From: Prado023 sp963700395
GTDB lineage: Bacteria; Actinomycetota; Actinomycetes; S36-B12; CAIYMF01
Length of the DNA: 64,000 bases
Assembly (NCBI GenBank): GCA_963700395.1
Contig: CAVOXI010000001.1
Coordinates: 62,001-126,000 of the forward strand
Direction of reading: 5' to 3'
In this document: positions 9,229 to 18,608 of the stretch, one piece after another
Layout: each line of letters begins with the position of its first letter
Numbering within the stretch: the stretch's first letter is position 1
Notes under the pieces: model-generated
The model's database searches: none
The model's input: only the letters and a program-made list of their open reading frames with translations
What the model was told of the DNA's origin: nothing
Translations under genes and position numbers: made by a program

Positions 9229-9453
9229 TCAACCCTGTGACGCGTCGACAGCACGGGTGGCTGCGATCCGGCGTGTGAGCTCCTCGCGCGTCATGTTCCC
9301 GGGGGTGCGGAACAGGGCGGCTTCCACGGCCTCATCCAGGGGCAGCTCGTTGAAGCGCTGGAACCTCTCAGTCACGGTCTCCGCCGCGGCATTCCAGCGC
9401 GACGTCGCCACCACGGTGGCGGCGTGGTCGTCCCGACGCCAACTGATACCCAT
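9229..9453 (-). CDS. hypothetical 74-residue protein
   Basis: ATG at 9453 is preceded by GGGGAGG at 5 nt spacing. The product (MGISWRRDD...) is soluble, with helices such as AETVTERFQRFNELPLDEAVEAALF and a basic stretch near the end. No family was recognised. It lies downstream of yaaA on the same strand, with a gap of about 120 nt. Confidence 0.6.
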   Translation of the reverse strand: MGISWRRDDHAATVVATSRWNAAAETVTERFQRFNELPLDEAVEAALFRTPGNMTREELTRRIAATRAVDASQG

Positions 9454-9575
9454 TTCGCCTCCCCTTCGAGATCGATCGTGTGGGGACGGTATGGAGTGGC
9501 GCGGTGCGGCGCAAGGGAGTCCCAGCAGGTTCACCCGGTCAGCGGTGCGGCCGATGCCCGCGCTCCGCAGGCGCC

Positions 9576-10365
9576 TCAGAGGGAATCCACGATGACATCG
9601 AGCATCCGGCTCGCCGGACCGCGGGGTGCGGCGGCCGCGGGCTCGGCACGGAATCCCGCCGCGCGGATCGCATCCATCAGCTCGTCCACGGACTCCGGGA
9701 CCATCGAGGACTCGGCCAGCGCCCGCAGGAGCCGGCCCTTCGTCGCCTTGTTGAAGTGGCTGGCGACCGCGCGCCTGTCGCCCAGGTCGTGGATGACCCG
9801 GATCGCAACGCGTGCGCCCCGGTGGGCCGCTCCAGCTCGAGGCGTAGGTCGCGGAGCGCAGGTCGACGACGAGGCCGGTCCGCGCCGGCGTTCTGAGCGC
9901 CCGGGCGAGCGGCTCGCGCCAGAACGCGGCCAGCCGCCCGGGACCGGGAAGGGTCACCGCGCCGGACAGCCGGTAGGCCGGGATCGGATCGGTCAGGCGG
10001 ACAGCACCCCACAGGCCCGACCAGACGAGCACCCATTCGGCCAGTCGAGCCTGCGTCGCCGGGTCCGCTCCGCCCATGTCGAGGGCAGCGAAGAGGACAC
10101 CCGTGTAGACCTGCCACGCCGGTGCGGTGCTGGCCCTGCGAAGGGCCTTGTCGCGCTGCACCTCCCCGGCTTGGCCGGCGCTGAGCCCGAGGACGCCCAG
10201 CGCCTCGGCAGGCGTGGACCGGCAGAGGCTCACCAGCGCACTGAGCACCTTGCGACGCGCCGGGTTCAGGGCCGGCAGGGACAGGGCGGCCAGGTCGAGC
10301 GTCGGCCCGTGAGAGGGAGCGGTCTTGCCCTCGCTGGGAGGGAGGAGGACGAGCACAGGGTGCAT
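9576..10365 (-). CDS. yaaA: YaaA/DUF328 peroxide-stress protein, frameshifted
   Basis: The N-terminal half reads LVLLPPSEGKTAP and continues through DPIPAYRLSG and WREPLARAL, matching YaaA. After LRSATYASSW the frame changes at about 9820-9840. In another frame the protein resumes as VIHDLGDRRAV, then SHFNKATKGRLLRAL, the second hallmark of the family, ending DVIVDSL at a stop at 9576. The rejoined length of about 262 residues is normal. E. coli YaaA limits intracellular iron and binds DNA during hydrogen peroxide stress. The gene follows the epimerase by 4 nt and probably shares its transcript. Confidence 0.85.
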
Positions 10366-10369
10366 CCTG

Positions 10370-11110
10370 TCAGGCGAGTCGCGTGTCCAGTCCTGCGATC
10401 CGCGGGGAGTCCGTCATCCGCTGGTCGTGGTCGGGCTCCACCGTCTCGACGATGTCCCACGACCGCCCGAGGGCGTCGGCCAGAGCTCGCAGGATGCGTG
10501 CGTGGCTCCACGCTGTCAGGGCATTCGCATCCAGATGGTGCAGGCCGGGCTGGGGGTCGGCCACCAGGGACAGCAGGGCCGCAGCTGTGTCGTCGAGGAA
10601 CGCGCACGCAGGGATCCAGCGCCAGCTGGCCCGCACGGAACCGTCTGCTGCCTGCTGTGCGTCCGTGTGCGCGACCATGTTGTTGCCGCGGCCGTCCGGG
10701 TCGATCTGGTACCCGAGCCGGGCCACCATGGCATCGTGGTTCGCTGCCCAGATGGCATCCTCGCAGCGGATCTTGTAGCGGCCGTACTCGTCGCTCGCTG
10801 TGCGCGGCGAGTCGATCGTGTACGGACCATCCGGACGCTCAGCGAAGACCATGGTCGTCGACGTGAACACGAAGGGGATGCCGCGCTGTCCAGCGGTGCC
10901 CGCGAGGAGGCCGGCCCATGCCTCCGCCCCGAAGGCCATGTGGACGATCGCGTCGGGCCGCTGCTCGTCGAGGAACCGCTGGCAGGCGGACGGGTCGTCG
11001 GGGGAGACCTGCTCGCGCAACCAGGGCACGATGTCGTGGCCGACAGCCTGCGCTGCACCCGCGAAGCGGGGCGCGACCGTTCCCGACATCCCGGTGACCA
11101 CGATCCTCAC
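10370..11110 (-). CDS. NAD-dependent epimerase/dehydratase family protein
   Basis: The GTG at 11110 gives 246 residues and places the dinucleotide motif at the N-terminus (RIVVTGMSGTVAPRF). A catalytic-type YxxxK is present (EYGRYK, about residue 130), with a preceding TSTTMVF serine/threonine strand. This is an extended SDR fold, similar to RmlD or UDP-glucose epimerase-like proteins but short. The substrate is unknown. A -10 hexamer 7 nt before this GTG supports it over upstream starts. Confidence 0.8.
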   Translation of the reverse strand: MRIVVTGMSGTVAPRFAGAAQAVGHDIVPWLREQVSPDDPSACQRFLDEQRPDAIVHMAFGAEAWAGLLAGTAGQRGIPFVFTSTTMVFAERPDGPYTIDSPRTASDEYGRYKIRCEDAIWAANHDAMVARLGYQIDPDGRGNNMVAHTDAQQAADGSVRASWRWIPACAFLDDTAAALLSLVADPQPGLHHLDANALTAWSHARILRALADALGRSWDIVETVEPDHDQRMTDSPRIAGLDTRLA

Positions 11111-11117
11111 GTCGCGG

Positions 11118-11123
11118 ACCGTA
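11118..11123 (-). promoter_or_regulatory. leaderless-type -10 TACGGT for the epimerase
   Basis: On the minus strand TACGGT is followed by 7 nt and then the GTG at 11110. No Shine-Dalgarno intervenes. Confidence 0.5.
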
Positions 11124-11264
11124 GCACCGGTCGGACGCCCGCCGACAGGGAGTCCTGCTCCCATGCCGACGGCCTGCTCCCGTCTGGATGGGAGCAGGCC
11201 GTCACGATGGGAGCAGATCCGCGCGGTGGTCGGCGTTCCGGTCGCTCGGCAGTGCGGGTGCCGG

Positions 11265-12254
11265 TCAGCGGAACGACAGGTGCACGTGGTCGTAGTGGTT
11301 GGCGGTGGCCGACCCGCGGTCGGACATCCCGCGCCAGCCGTCGCCAGCCCGCTGCGTCGTCCAGATCCTCTGGGCGTGGATGACCTCGGTGATGCCCAGG
11401 GCTGAGGCGTTGGCCCGTGCCCAGTTGGCGATCTCCCTGCCAGCGGCGCCGCTGACCATGACGTCGAGCGCTCGCCCGGAGGAGTGGTTCGCCGACCCTC
11501 CGCGGTAGCCGCCGTAGGCGCTCACCTGGGGGAAGCGCGCGCAGATGGCGCGGTGCGCGGCGATCGCGTTGGACCTCAGCCCGCCCTCGACGCCGGAGCC
11601 GCTGGCGCAGGCGGCACTCGACAGCCCGCCCGAGGTGGACGCCTTCGGCTTCGACTTGGACAGGAACTCGGCCTTGACCCAGCGAAGCTCGTCCTTGTAC
11701 ACGACCTGACGGAATCCGTCCTCGGACACGTCGGTGATCTTCACCTTGTCAGCGGCGTCGAGGACGGTGATCACCTCGGCATCGGCCTCGGGCGTCTTGC
11801 GCACCTTCAGCGCCACCTCGGTGTAGCGGGAGCCGACGATCTCGGGCTCCTCCGGCTCGGGGGCTGCCTCCGCTGCGGGCTCGGCCGTCGGGCTGTCCGA
11901 GGGCCCTGCCACGGGCGCTGTCGAGGGGTTGGCCGGGTCCAGCGCGTCGCTGCCTGCGATCGCCGGGATCGGGCCACGGGTGGCGGATCGCGAGGTCCGT
12001 GCCATCCGCGCTGCCGCCTGACGGTCGATCAGCGCGGCCGCGTCGGCGACGAACGTGGTCGGCTCGGCTGTGGGGACACCGTGGACACCGAGGGCGACGG
12101 GCGCCTCGACTGGGGTCCTGGGGGCTGCAACGGCGGCACCTGCTGCGGTCAGCAGGGCCAGGGACATCGCGGCGGTGAGGAACCCTGCACGACGCACGGG
12201 GCTGGTGGTGCTCGTTCGACGATCGGGGCAGTCGGTGGAGTCGTGGCGACCCAT
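11265..12254 (-). CDS. secreted SH3-domain protein with VldE-like C-terminal domain
   Basis: The 329-residue product has an N-terminal basic region and hydrophobic segment (FLTAAMSLALLTAAGAAVAAP) that should be a signal peptide or anchor. An acidic Pro/Glu/Ala-rich spacer follows. A bacterial SH3 domain spans about residues 145-195 (VALKVRKTPEADAEVITVL). The C-terminal domain reads SGRALDVM and ends NHYDHVHLSFR, with His/Asp residues resembling the metal centre of LAS-type or VldE-like wall domains. It probably binds or trims peptidoglycan outside the cell. AGGAAGG lies upstream of the ATG at 12254. Confidence 0.8.
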   Translation of the reverse strand: MGRHDSTDCPDRRTSTTSPVRRAGFLTAAMSLALLTAAGAAVAAPRTPVEAPVALGVHGVPTAEPTTFVADAAALIDRQAAARMARTSRSATRGPIPAIAGSDALDPANPSTAPVAGPSDSPTAEPAAEAAPEPEEPEIVGSRYTEVALKVRKTPEADAEVITVLDAADKVKITDVSEDGFRQVVYKDELRWVKAEFLSKSKPKASTSGGLSSAACASGSGVEGGLRSNAIAAHRAICARFPQVSAYGGYRGGSANHSSGRALDVMVSGAAGREIANWARANASALGITEVIHAQRIWTTQRAGDGWRGMSDRGSATANHYDHVHLSFR

Positions 12255-12483
12255 GGCTGCGGCCTTCCTGTGGACGACGGCGGAGCCCGGGCAACACGCC
12301 CGCGAGGGCAGTTGACAGGCCGCAATGAGGGCCGTTTCGGCGGCTCCAGGCCGTCCGCGTCCGGGCGTACCGCCTCCTTGTGCCCACAACGCAGTGAAGG
12401 GAAACTGTGACGCTGCTCTCATTGAGCGGGGCTGCAGCCGCCGGCCGCCCCCCGACGGGAGGGGGAGTGGACCGCCCAAGGGC

Positions 12484-14232
12484 TCAGGACCGGATCGTCG
12501 CCGGGCCGTCCACCCCTGGGACGTCCAGCTCCGGGGTCTCGGGCTGGAACGGGTCCTCGACGTCAACGGCGCCGATCGCCACCTGGTTGCGCCCAGCGCG
12601 TTTGGCGACGTAGAGCGCATGATCCGCCCGTGAGAGCGCCACATCCGGGTCGGTGGTGGCGACGGCCAGGACCGCCCCGACCGACACTGTCACCGGAATC
12701 TCGCCCAGGTCGGTGTTCACAGGCGCGCTGGCCGCCGTCTGCACATTCGTGGCCACCCGGCGCAGCGTTGGCTCGTCGGGGCAGTGGGCCAGGACGATCA
12801 CGAACTCGTCGCCACCGATCCGTCCCACGATGTCCTGGTGCCGCACCGCGCCCTTGAGACGATCGGCGACTGCGGAGATCACGACATCGCCGATGCGGTG
12901 GCCCAACTGGTCGTTGATCTGCTTGAGGTTGTCGATGTCGCACCACAGCACGCCGATGTGCTCGGCTGGAGCCGGCGACAGCCCGAGCTGGGCCTCGAGC
13001 CGGCTCAGGAGGCTGAAGCGGTTGGCCAGGCCCGTCTGCACGTCGTGGGTCGCCCGGAACGTCAGGTCCGCCTGCATCCGCCGGGTCTCGGTCCGGTCGG
13101 CGAACTGGTGGACGAACAGCTGGGCGTTCCCGGTCTCGTCGCGCAGGATGCCCACCGCGTGGTCGACCCAGACCTCGCCCAGGGCGCTGATGAGGCTGTG
13201 CTCGAGGCGGACCGTCTCGAGCTCGCCGATGTGCAGCTCGTGGCGCAGGTCCTCGACCCGGTCCCGCTCCTCCTCAGGGATGAACTCGCGGAAGCGATGG
13301 CCGATCAGGCGCTCTGCAGGGGTGCCCAGCAACTCGCAGAGCGCGGGGTTGGCCTGGACGATGCGGTCGTGGGCGTCGGCCACTGCCATGCCCTCGGGCG
13401 CGCCGTGCATGGCCATCCGGAACTGCTCCTCGCTGCGAGCCAGCTCCCGCTTGGCGCGCAGCTCCTCGGTGACGTCCCGCAGGCCGAAGGCCAATCCGGT
13501 GACGAGCCCGCCCTCGACGGTCAGCGAGCGTGCCGTGACCGACATGAACCGGTAGGCCCCGGTGGTGGAGCGGAACCGGATCACGTCATCGTGGATCTCC
13601 TCGCCCTGGCGGATGCCGGCCACAGCGGCCGAGAACCTCTCCAGGTCGGGCTTGGCGACGAACGCGGTGAGCGCCCTTCCGGCGAGCAGGCCGGACTCCC
13701 AGCCGAGCAGGGTGGTGACCGAGGGTGAGACCCAGGTGATGAGGCCCTGGGGGTCCGTCTGGGCCACCACATCGGTGGAGTTCTCGCTCAGCACCTGGAA
13801 GTGCCGGGCTGAGGCGTGCAGGGTCTGCAGGTTCTCCACCTCGGCGGTGACGTCGGTGAACTGGGCCAGGAACTTCAGGGGCAGGCCCGTGCGGGCGGGC
13901 ATGGAGGACAGGACCAGGTCGACCCAGATCTGCGCGCCATCCACGGCGAGGCATCGCTGGCGCTGTGTGAATGACTGACCGGCATCATCGCGGGACATGT
14001 CCACGAGCGACTTCGCGACGTTGGACCAGTCGTCGGGGTGCGTGATGTCGAAGAGCCCCGAGCTGGCCAGGTCGTTGGCGGGGTGGCCGAGCATCGAGCA
14101 CAGCTTCGGGTTGACGACCAGGAAACGTCCGTCGGTCGAGGTGATCGCCATGCCGATGGCGGCCAGCTCGAAGAGCTCGGCCTCCACGCGCTGCGATGGC
14201 CGGGTGCTGCCGTCCTCGGATACCAACTTCAC
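12484..14232 (-). CDS. PAS-PAS-PAS-GGDEF diguanylate cyclase
   Basis: A 582-residue cytosolic sensor from a GTG at 14232. PAS domains cover about residues 15-135, 140-265 and 270-395. The GGDEF domain covers about 400-560 with intact GRIGGDEFVIVL. An RxxD I-site (RHQD) lies five residues before it, so the enzyme should make c-di-GMP and be product-inhibited. No membrane segment is seen. It is a close paralogue of the gene at 16721-18392; they share LARSEEQFRMAM, GAPEGMAV and GHRFREFIPEEER nearly unchanged. A -10 TACCCT lies 6 nt upstream of the start. Confidence 0.92.
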   Translation of the reverse strand: MKLVSEDGSTRPSQRVEAELFELAAIGMAITSTDGRFLVVNPKLCSMLGHPANDLASSGLFDITHPDDWSNVAKSLVDMSRDDAGQSFTQRQRCLAVDGAQIWVDLVLSSMPARTGLPLKFLAQFTDVTAEVENLQTLHASARHFQVLSENSTDVVAQTDPQGLITWVSPSVTTLLGWESGLLAGRALTAFVAKPDLERFSAAVAGIRQGEEIHDDVIRFRSTTGAYRFMSVTARSLTVEGGLVTGLAFGLRDVTEELRAKRELARSEEQFRMAMHGAPEGMAVADAHDRIVQANPALCELLGTPAERLIGHRFREFIPEEERDRVEDLRHELHIGELETVRLEHSLISALGEVWVDHAVGILRDETGNAQLFVHQFADRTETRRMQADLTFRATHDVQTGLANRFSLLSRLEAQLGLSPAPAEHIGVLWCDIDNLKQINDQLGHRIGDVVISAVADRLKGAVRHQDIVGRIGGDEFVIVLAHCPDEPTLRRVATNVQTAASAPVNTDLGEIPVTVSVGAVLAVATTDPDVALSRADHALYVAKRAGRNQVAIGAVDVEDPFQPETPELDVPGVDGPATIRS

Positions 14233-14238
14233 GCGTCA

Positions 14239-14244
14239 AGGGTA
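14239..14244 (-). promoter_or_regulatory. leaderless-type -10 TACCCT for the PAS-GGDEF gene
   Basis: TACCCT on the minus strand ends 6 nt before the GTG at 14232. The surrounding 14233-14400 stretch is clearly more AT-rich than the neighbouring genes. Confidence 0.5.
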
Positions 14245-14309
14245 CGAGGAATAGTGGACAAATCAGTAGGCAATGGTTGCGCCGAACGGGTGGTTTGCGT
14301 CGGCCTTTC

Positions 14310-14362
14310 GCGAATTCCGGTCACTCTGTGCCGATTCTTCGCCTTCCGACACCGGAATTCGC
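14310..14362. promoter_or_regulatory. perfect 12-bp inverted repeat upstream of the PAS-GGDEF gene
   Basis: GCGAATTCCGGT (14310-14321) and ACCGGAATTCGC (14351-14362) are exact inverted copies 29 nt apart. They lie between the EAL gene and the PAS-GGDEF gene, about 65 nt before the latter's -10. The site could be a paired operator or the terminator of the EAL transcript. The long loop and lack of a T tract make a simple terminator less likely. Confidence 0.5.
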
Positions 14363-14447
14363 ACCCATCAGGTGACACTCGAGTGGTGACGGGCCCGTGA
14401 CGGTGACCCCCGGCCGCCGCCACAGCCGTGCAGAAGCGCGCCGCCGT

Positions 14448-16601
14448 TCAGCTCGTCCGCGCGCTCAGCAGGCCGTGGACCTCAGCCAACTCCTCGTGCA
14501 GGGGAACGCCGCTGAGCCACGTGGTCATCTCGGACGCGGGCAGGGCCTTGGACCACAGGAAGCCCTGGCCCATCTCCGCCCCGAGCAGCTGAAGGATCTC
14601 GAGCTGCTCGGGGGTCTCCACGCCCTCGGCGATCACGGCGAGGCCCAAGGACTCGGCCATGTTGATGATGGCGTCGACGATGGACTGGTCGGAGAGGTCG
14701 CGGCACAGCCCGTCGACGAAGGAGCGGTCGATCTTCAGCGCCGTCACGGGCAGCCGCTTGAGGCGCGCCAGCGACGAGTACCCGGTCCCGAAGTCGTCGA
14801 TGATCAGGTGCACGCCCAGCTTCCGCAGCGCGTCCAGGGTTGAGGCAGAGGCGTCCACGGAGCGCATGACCGCGGTCTCGGTGATCTCCAGGTGCAGGCT
14901 GTCCGGCGGGACGCCGGTCTCAGCAAGGGCCCGGCTGACCTTGTGGATCAGGTCAGGGTCGGTCAGCTGACGCGGGGACAGGTTGATCGCCATCCAGAGG
15001 GACTGCGCCTCGGGCATGTCGCGACGCCAGCGCTGCAGCTGGCCGAGCGCGGTCTCGAGCATCCAGGCGCCGAGCGGCAGGATCAGCCCCGTGTCCTCGG
15101 CCAGGGGGATGAACTGGTCGGGACCGAGCAGCCCGCGCTCCGGGTGCTGCCACCGGATCAGGGCCTCCATGCCGATCGCCTCACCTGAGGTCAGGTCGAT
15201 CACCGGCTGGTAGTGCGCGCGAAGCTCGTCGCGCTCCAGCGCCCGACGCAACCCCAGCTGGTCATCGAGGCGTGCGGTGGCCTGTTCGTGCATGGCCTGG
15301 TGGAAGTGCGCCGCCTGGTCGCGCCCTGCGCTCTTCGCCCGGAACATCGCCGAGTCGGCCTCCCGGATCAGCGACTGGGCGTTCGCGCCGGGAGTGGCCG
15401 GCGCCACCCCGATGCTCGCGGTCAGGGTGATCTCGTGCGTGGCGATCGTGAACGGGGCGGAGATGGCCTCCCGGATGACGCCGACGAGGTGCTCCACCTC
15501 CGGCTCGCGGATCGCCTCGCACACCATGGCGAACTCGTCGCCGCTGAACCGCGACAGCGTGTCACCCGGTCGGGTGACCAGGGTGAGCCGCTCGGCCACA
15601 TCGACCAGGAGGGCGTCGCCGATGCTGTGCCCCAGCCCGTCGTTGACGGTCTTGAACGAGTCCAGGTCGAGTAACAGGACCACCAGTCGCTCGCCCCTGC
15701 GAGGGGTGCGCGCGAGGCCGGCCTCGATCCGATCCGCCAGCAGGGTGCGGTTGGGCAGCCCGGTGAGCGGGTCGTGCAGGGCGCGGTGCTCGCGCTCCTG
15801 GGCCAGACGCTCGCGCTCCTGGGACATCTGCGCCGTGCGCTGCACCGCCAGCAGCGGCGGGATGAGCAACGGGAGGAGCACCCAGGAGTACGTGCCCTGG
15901 ACAGCGACGACTGCGACCAGCGGCGACAGGGTGAGGACGGCCAGCGTGGACACCGTGTAGAACCAGAAGTCCTCCGTGAAGGACTCCCACCACGTCTGCT
16001 CCTGGGCCAGCCCGGCAACCATGGCGAGGTTGACGAGGTGGTAGGCGATCCAGGACAGGGCGATCAGGCCCATGGAATCGCGGTGGATGAAGTCGGCGGC
16101 CCCGTCGAGGCCCGGGGAGAAGAAGTGCGAGAACCATGAGTCGGAGGCGGTGTCGGGTGCGCCGCGGCCAGAATCCAGGGAGAGGACAGCCCAGGCCGCC
16201 AGCACGGACATGCTGTAGTTGCCGACGTTGAACACCAGCTTCCAGGTGACCTTGCGCGCGAGGAGCTCGCTGATGAGCGTGGCTCCCGCCATCAGCGCCA
16301 CCGCCGGCACGGGGCCCCAGAGGTACATCGTCGCGAACACGAAGGCCTGCGAGATCGAGATCGGATCGCCCTCGAAGCGGCTCATCATGATGGGTCGGAG
16401 CTCGGTGATGATCACCAGGACCGCCATCATCACCAGCGGCTCGGCACCCGCATCCGTGACCTTGAGGTCGCCCAGGACCTTGGGGAACAGGGCCACCGCC
16501 ACGAGCGCCGCTCCGCACCCGAGGACGGTGCTCAGGGTCCAACTGCTCAGGAAGACAGCCGGATGCCGAGCCTGCGACAGGCTGGCACGCATCCCGGCCA
16601 T
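14448..16601 (-). CDS. membrane GGDEF-EAL c-di-GMP turnover protein
   Basis: A 717-residue protein. The N-terminal third has about seven or eight membrane helices forming a MASE-like integral sensor. A short coiled coil follows (MSQERERLAQEREHRAL). The GGDEF domain has SGDEF in place of GGDEF (RFSGDEFAM), so cyclase activity is uncertain. The EAL domain is intact: MEALIRW, the DDFGTGYSS loop, a KIDRSF lysine and EGVET. It is therefore likely a phosphodiesterase that opposes the flanking cyclases. The start is an ATG at 16601 after GAAAGGAGAGG. It lies between two paralogous PAS-GGDEF genes on the same strand. Confidence 0.92.
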   Translation of the reverse strand: MAGMRASLSQARHPAVFLSSWTLSTVLGCGAALVAVALFPKVLGDLKVTDAGAEPLVMMAVLVIITELRPIMMSRFEGDPISISQAFVFATMYLWGPVPAVALMAGATLISELLARKVTWKLVFNVGNYSMSVLAAWAVLSLDSGRGAPDTASDSWFSHFFSPGLDGAADFIHRDSMGLIALSWIAYHLVNLAMVAGLAQEQTWWESFTEDFWFYTVSTLAVLTLSPLVAVVAVQGTYSWVLLPLLIPPLLAVQRTAQMSQERERLAQEREHRALHDPLTGLPNRTLLADRIEAGLARTPRRGERLVVLLLDLDSFKTVNDGLGHSIGDALLVDVAERLTLVTRPGDTLSRFSGDEFAMVCEAIREPEVEHLVGVIREAISAPFTIATHEITLTASIGVAPATPGANAQSLIREADSAMFRAKSAGRDQAAHFHQAMHEQATARLDDQLGLRRALERDELRAHYQPVIDLTSGEAIGMEALIRWQHPERGLLGPDQFIPLAEDTGLILPLGAWMLETALGQLQRWRRDMPEAQSLWMAINLSPRQLTDPDLIHKVSRALAETGVPPDSLHLEITETAVMRSVDASASTLDALRKLGVHLIIDDFGTGYSSLARLKRLPVTALKIDRSFVDGLCRDLSDQSIVDAIINMAESLGLAVIAEGVETPEQLEILQLLGAEMGQGFLWSKALPASEMTTWLSGVPLHEELAEVHGLLSARTS

Positions 16602-16720
16602 CGGCCTCTCCTTTCAGAGAGTAATCGCGTCATGGCGCACGGTAATGGATCGTAACCGCGCGCACAACATTGGGGTAACGCCTTCACGCGTATGGCCGCA
16701 TTCCTTGGCGAATACCGGAC

Positions 16721-18392
16721 TCAGGGTTCGGTGAGTCCCTCGACGCAGATCTGGTTCCCACCGGCGCGCTTGGCGCGGTACAGGGCCTCGTCCGCCCGGC
16801 GCAACGCCTCGTCGGTCTCGGCGGTGGCCTCGGCCAGGACAGCCCCCACGGAGATGCTGACGTCGATCTGGGCGTCCGAGGACTCGACCGGGTGGCTGGC
16901 CGCGGCCTGCACGTTGCGGGCGACGATCGCGAGCTCCTCGAGGGAGCTGCAGTGATCGAGGACGATGAAGAACTCGTCGCCGCCGTACCTGGCCACTTCG
17001 TCCTGCCGACGCACGGCCCGCTCCAGCCGGTTGGCCACGGCCGAGATCACGGCATCGCCCACGAGATGGCCGTACCGGTCGTTGATCGGCTTGAGGTTGT
17101 CGATGTCGCAGAACAGCACCCCGACCGTGTCGGCGGACTCAGCGGGGAGCCCCAGCCGCAGTGCCAGGCGGGTCTTCAGCGACTCCTTGTTGGCCAGGCC
17201 GGTCTGCAGGTCGTGGCTGGCGCGGTAGGTGAGGTCGGCCTCCAGGCGCTGGGCTGCGGTGCGGTCGGCGAACTGGTGGACGAACAGGGCTGGATTGCCC
17301 AGGTCGTCACGCATGATGCCGACCGAGTGGTCCACCCAGACCTCGCTGGTGGGGCTCGTGAGCCGGTGCTTGCGTCGCTCGATCGCGGCGTTGCCCCACA
17401 GCAGGCGCTCGCGCCAGCGATCGACCTCCTCGCGCTCCTCCTCGGGGATGAACTCGCGGAACCTGTGCCCGATCAGCTCCTGGCCCGAGGCGCCGAGGAG
17501 CTCGGACATAGCCGGGTTCACCTGGACGATGCGGTCCTGCGAGTCGGTGACGGCCATGCCCTCGGGGGCCCCGAGCATGGCCATCCGGAACTGCTCCTCG
17601 CTGCGTGCCAGCTCCCGCTTGGCCCGCAGCTCCTCCGTGACGTCGCGCATGGCGATCGCGGTCCTGCGCCCGGTCCCGGCGTCGGCGACGGGTCGCGCAG
17701 TGACCGACATGTAGCGATAGGCCCCGGAGTTGGATCGGAACCGCACGGTGCGCGTGGTCGGCTCCTGCCCGGGCTCGGAGCCCGCCAGGGCATCGGCGAA
17801 CCCGGTGATGTCCTCGGGGGCGATGAGCGTCGTGATCTCCCGGCCGATGATCTCGGTGGATCGCGACTCCGGGCCGAGGACCGCGCGGACGGACGGGGAG
17901 GCCCACGTGATGCGGCCGCCGTCGTCGATCAGGCAGACCACGTCCAGGACGTTCTCGCTCATGACCTCGAGGGAGGCCTGGGCCTGCACCGAGGTGGTCA
18001 CGTCGACGGCTTGGGCGAGGATCGCGTCGCTGCCGAACTCGTCCATGGCGAGCACGCTCAGCGACACGTGCAGCCAGCTGCCGGGAGTGGGCCCCTGGAC
18101 CCGCGCGATCGAGACGTGCTGGACGCCCGACGGTGGACATCGCGTCTGCCATCCGCTCCCGGTCGACCTGGTGGACCAGCTCGGCCACCGTGCGGCCGAC
18201 GAGCTCGTCCTCCTCGACCTGGACCAGGTCGAGCATGGCGCGATTCGCCCACAGCACCCTGCCCTGGGGGTCGATCACCGCTGCGCCGACTGCGGCACCC
18301 TCATGTGCACGCAGATGCCACGCGTCAAGGTCGTTCTGTGCGACGACGGGCGTCGCGTCAGGCGCGTCAGGCGTCGGCTGAATGGCGGCCAC
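16721..18392 (-). CDS. PAS-PAS-PAS-GGDEF diguanylate cyclase, one frameshift
   Basis: The same architecture as the gene at 12484-14232. The first PAS domain (from GTG 18392, WHLRAHEGAAVGAAVIDPQGRVLWANRAM) is separated from the rest by a frame change at about 18125. The remaining 445 residues carry two PAS domains and a GGDEF domain with YGGDEFFIVL and an RRQD I-site, so activity and product inhibition are expected. The GTG at 18392 has a TAGAGT -10 6 nt upstream, which supports it as the true start. The close similarity to the other PAS-GGDEF gene suggests a local duplication around the EAL gene. Confidence 0.88.
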
Positions 18393-18398
18393 GCCGAC

Positions 18399-18404
18399 AC
18401 TCTA
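18399..18404 (-). promoter_or_regulatory. leaderless-type -10 TAGAGT
   Basis: On the minus strand TAGAGT precedes the GTG at 18392 by 6 nt. The region 18393-18608 holds nothing else I can name; it separates this gene from the divergent pxp operon. Confidence 0.5.
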
Positions 18405-18608
18405 GAGCCGGGGACCGGCGTGCGGCTCGGGGGACGCCCCTTCAGGTGCAGCGCGACCGCATCAGGGCGTGCGGGGCCGTTGACCCCCTCGCTCCGCGCC
18501 GCCATGCTGGGGCCGGTCGCGTCGAGGCGGGCGCGTGGGAGGAGCGTGGATGGGCACGGGCACCGTCATGGCGGCTCGCGTCGAGCGCAGCGCGGATCCG
18601 GTGGCCTG

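Noticed and set aside
12255..12483. A c-di-AMP (ydaO-type) riboswitch upstream of the secreted SH3/VldE-like gene
   Set aside because: Actinobacterial wall-hydrolase genes often have one, but I could not find the conserved core motifs in this 229-nt stretch on the minus strand.
17730..18608. Long plus-strand open frame running upstream of pxpA
   Set aside because: It lies antisense to the PAS-GGDEF gene, whose domains are unmistakable; high GC keeps the opposite frame open by chance. The pxpA similarity starts at 18609.
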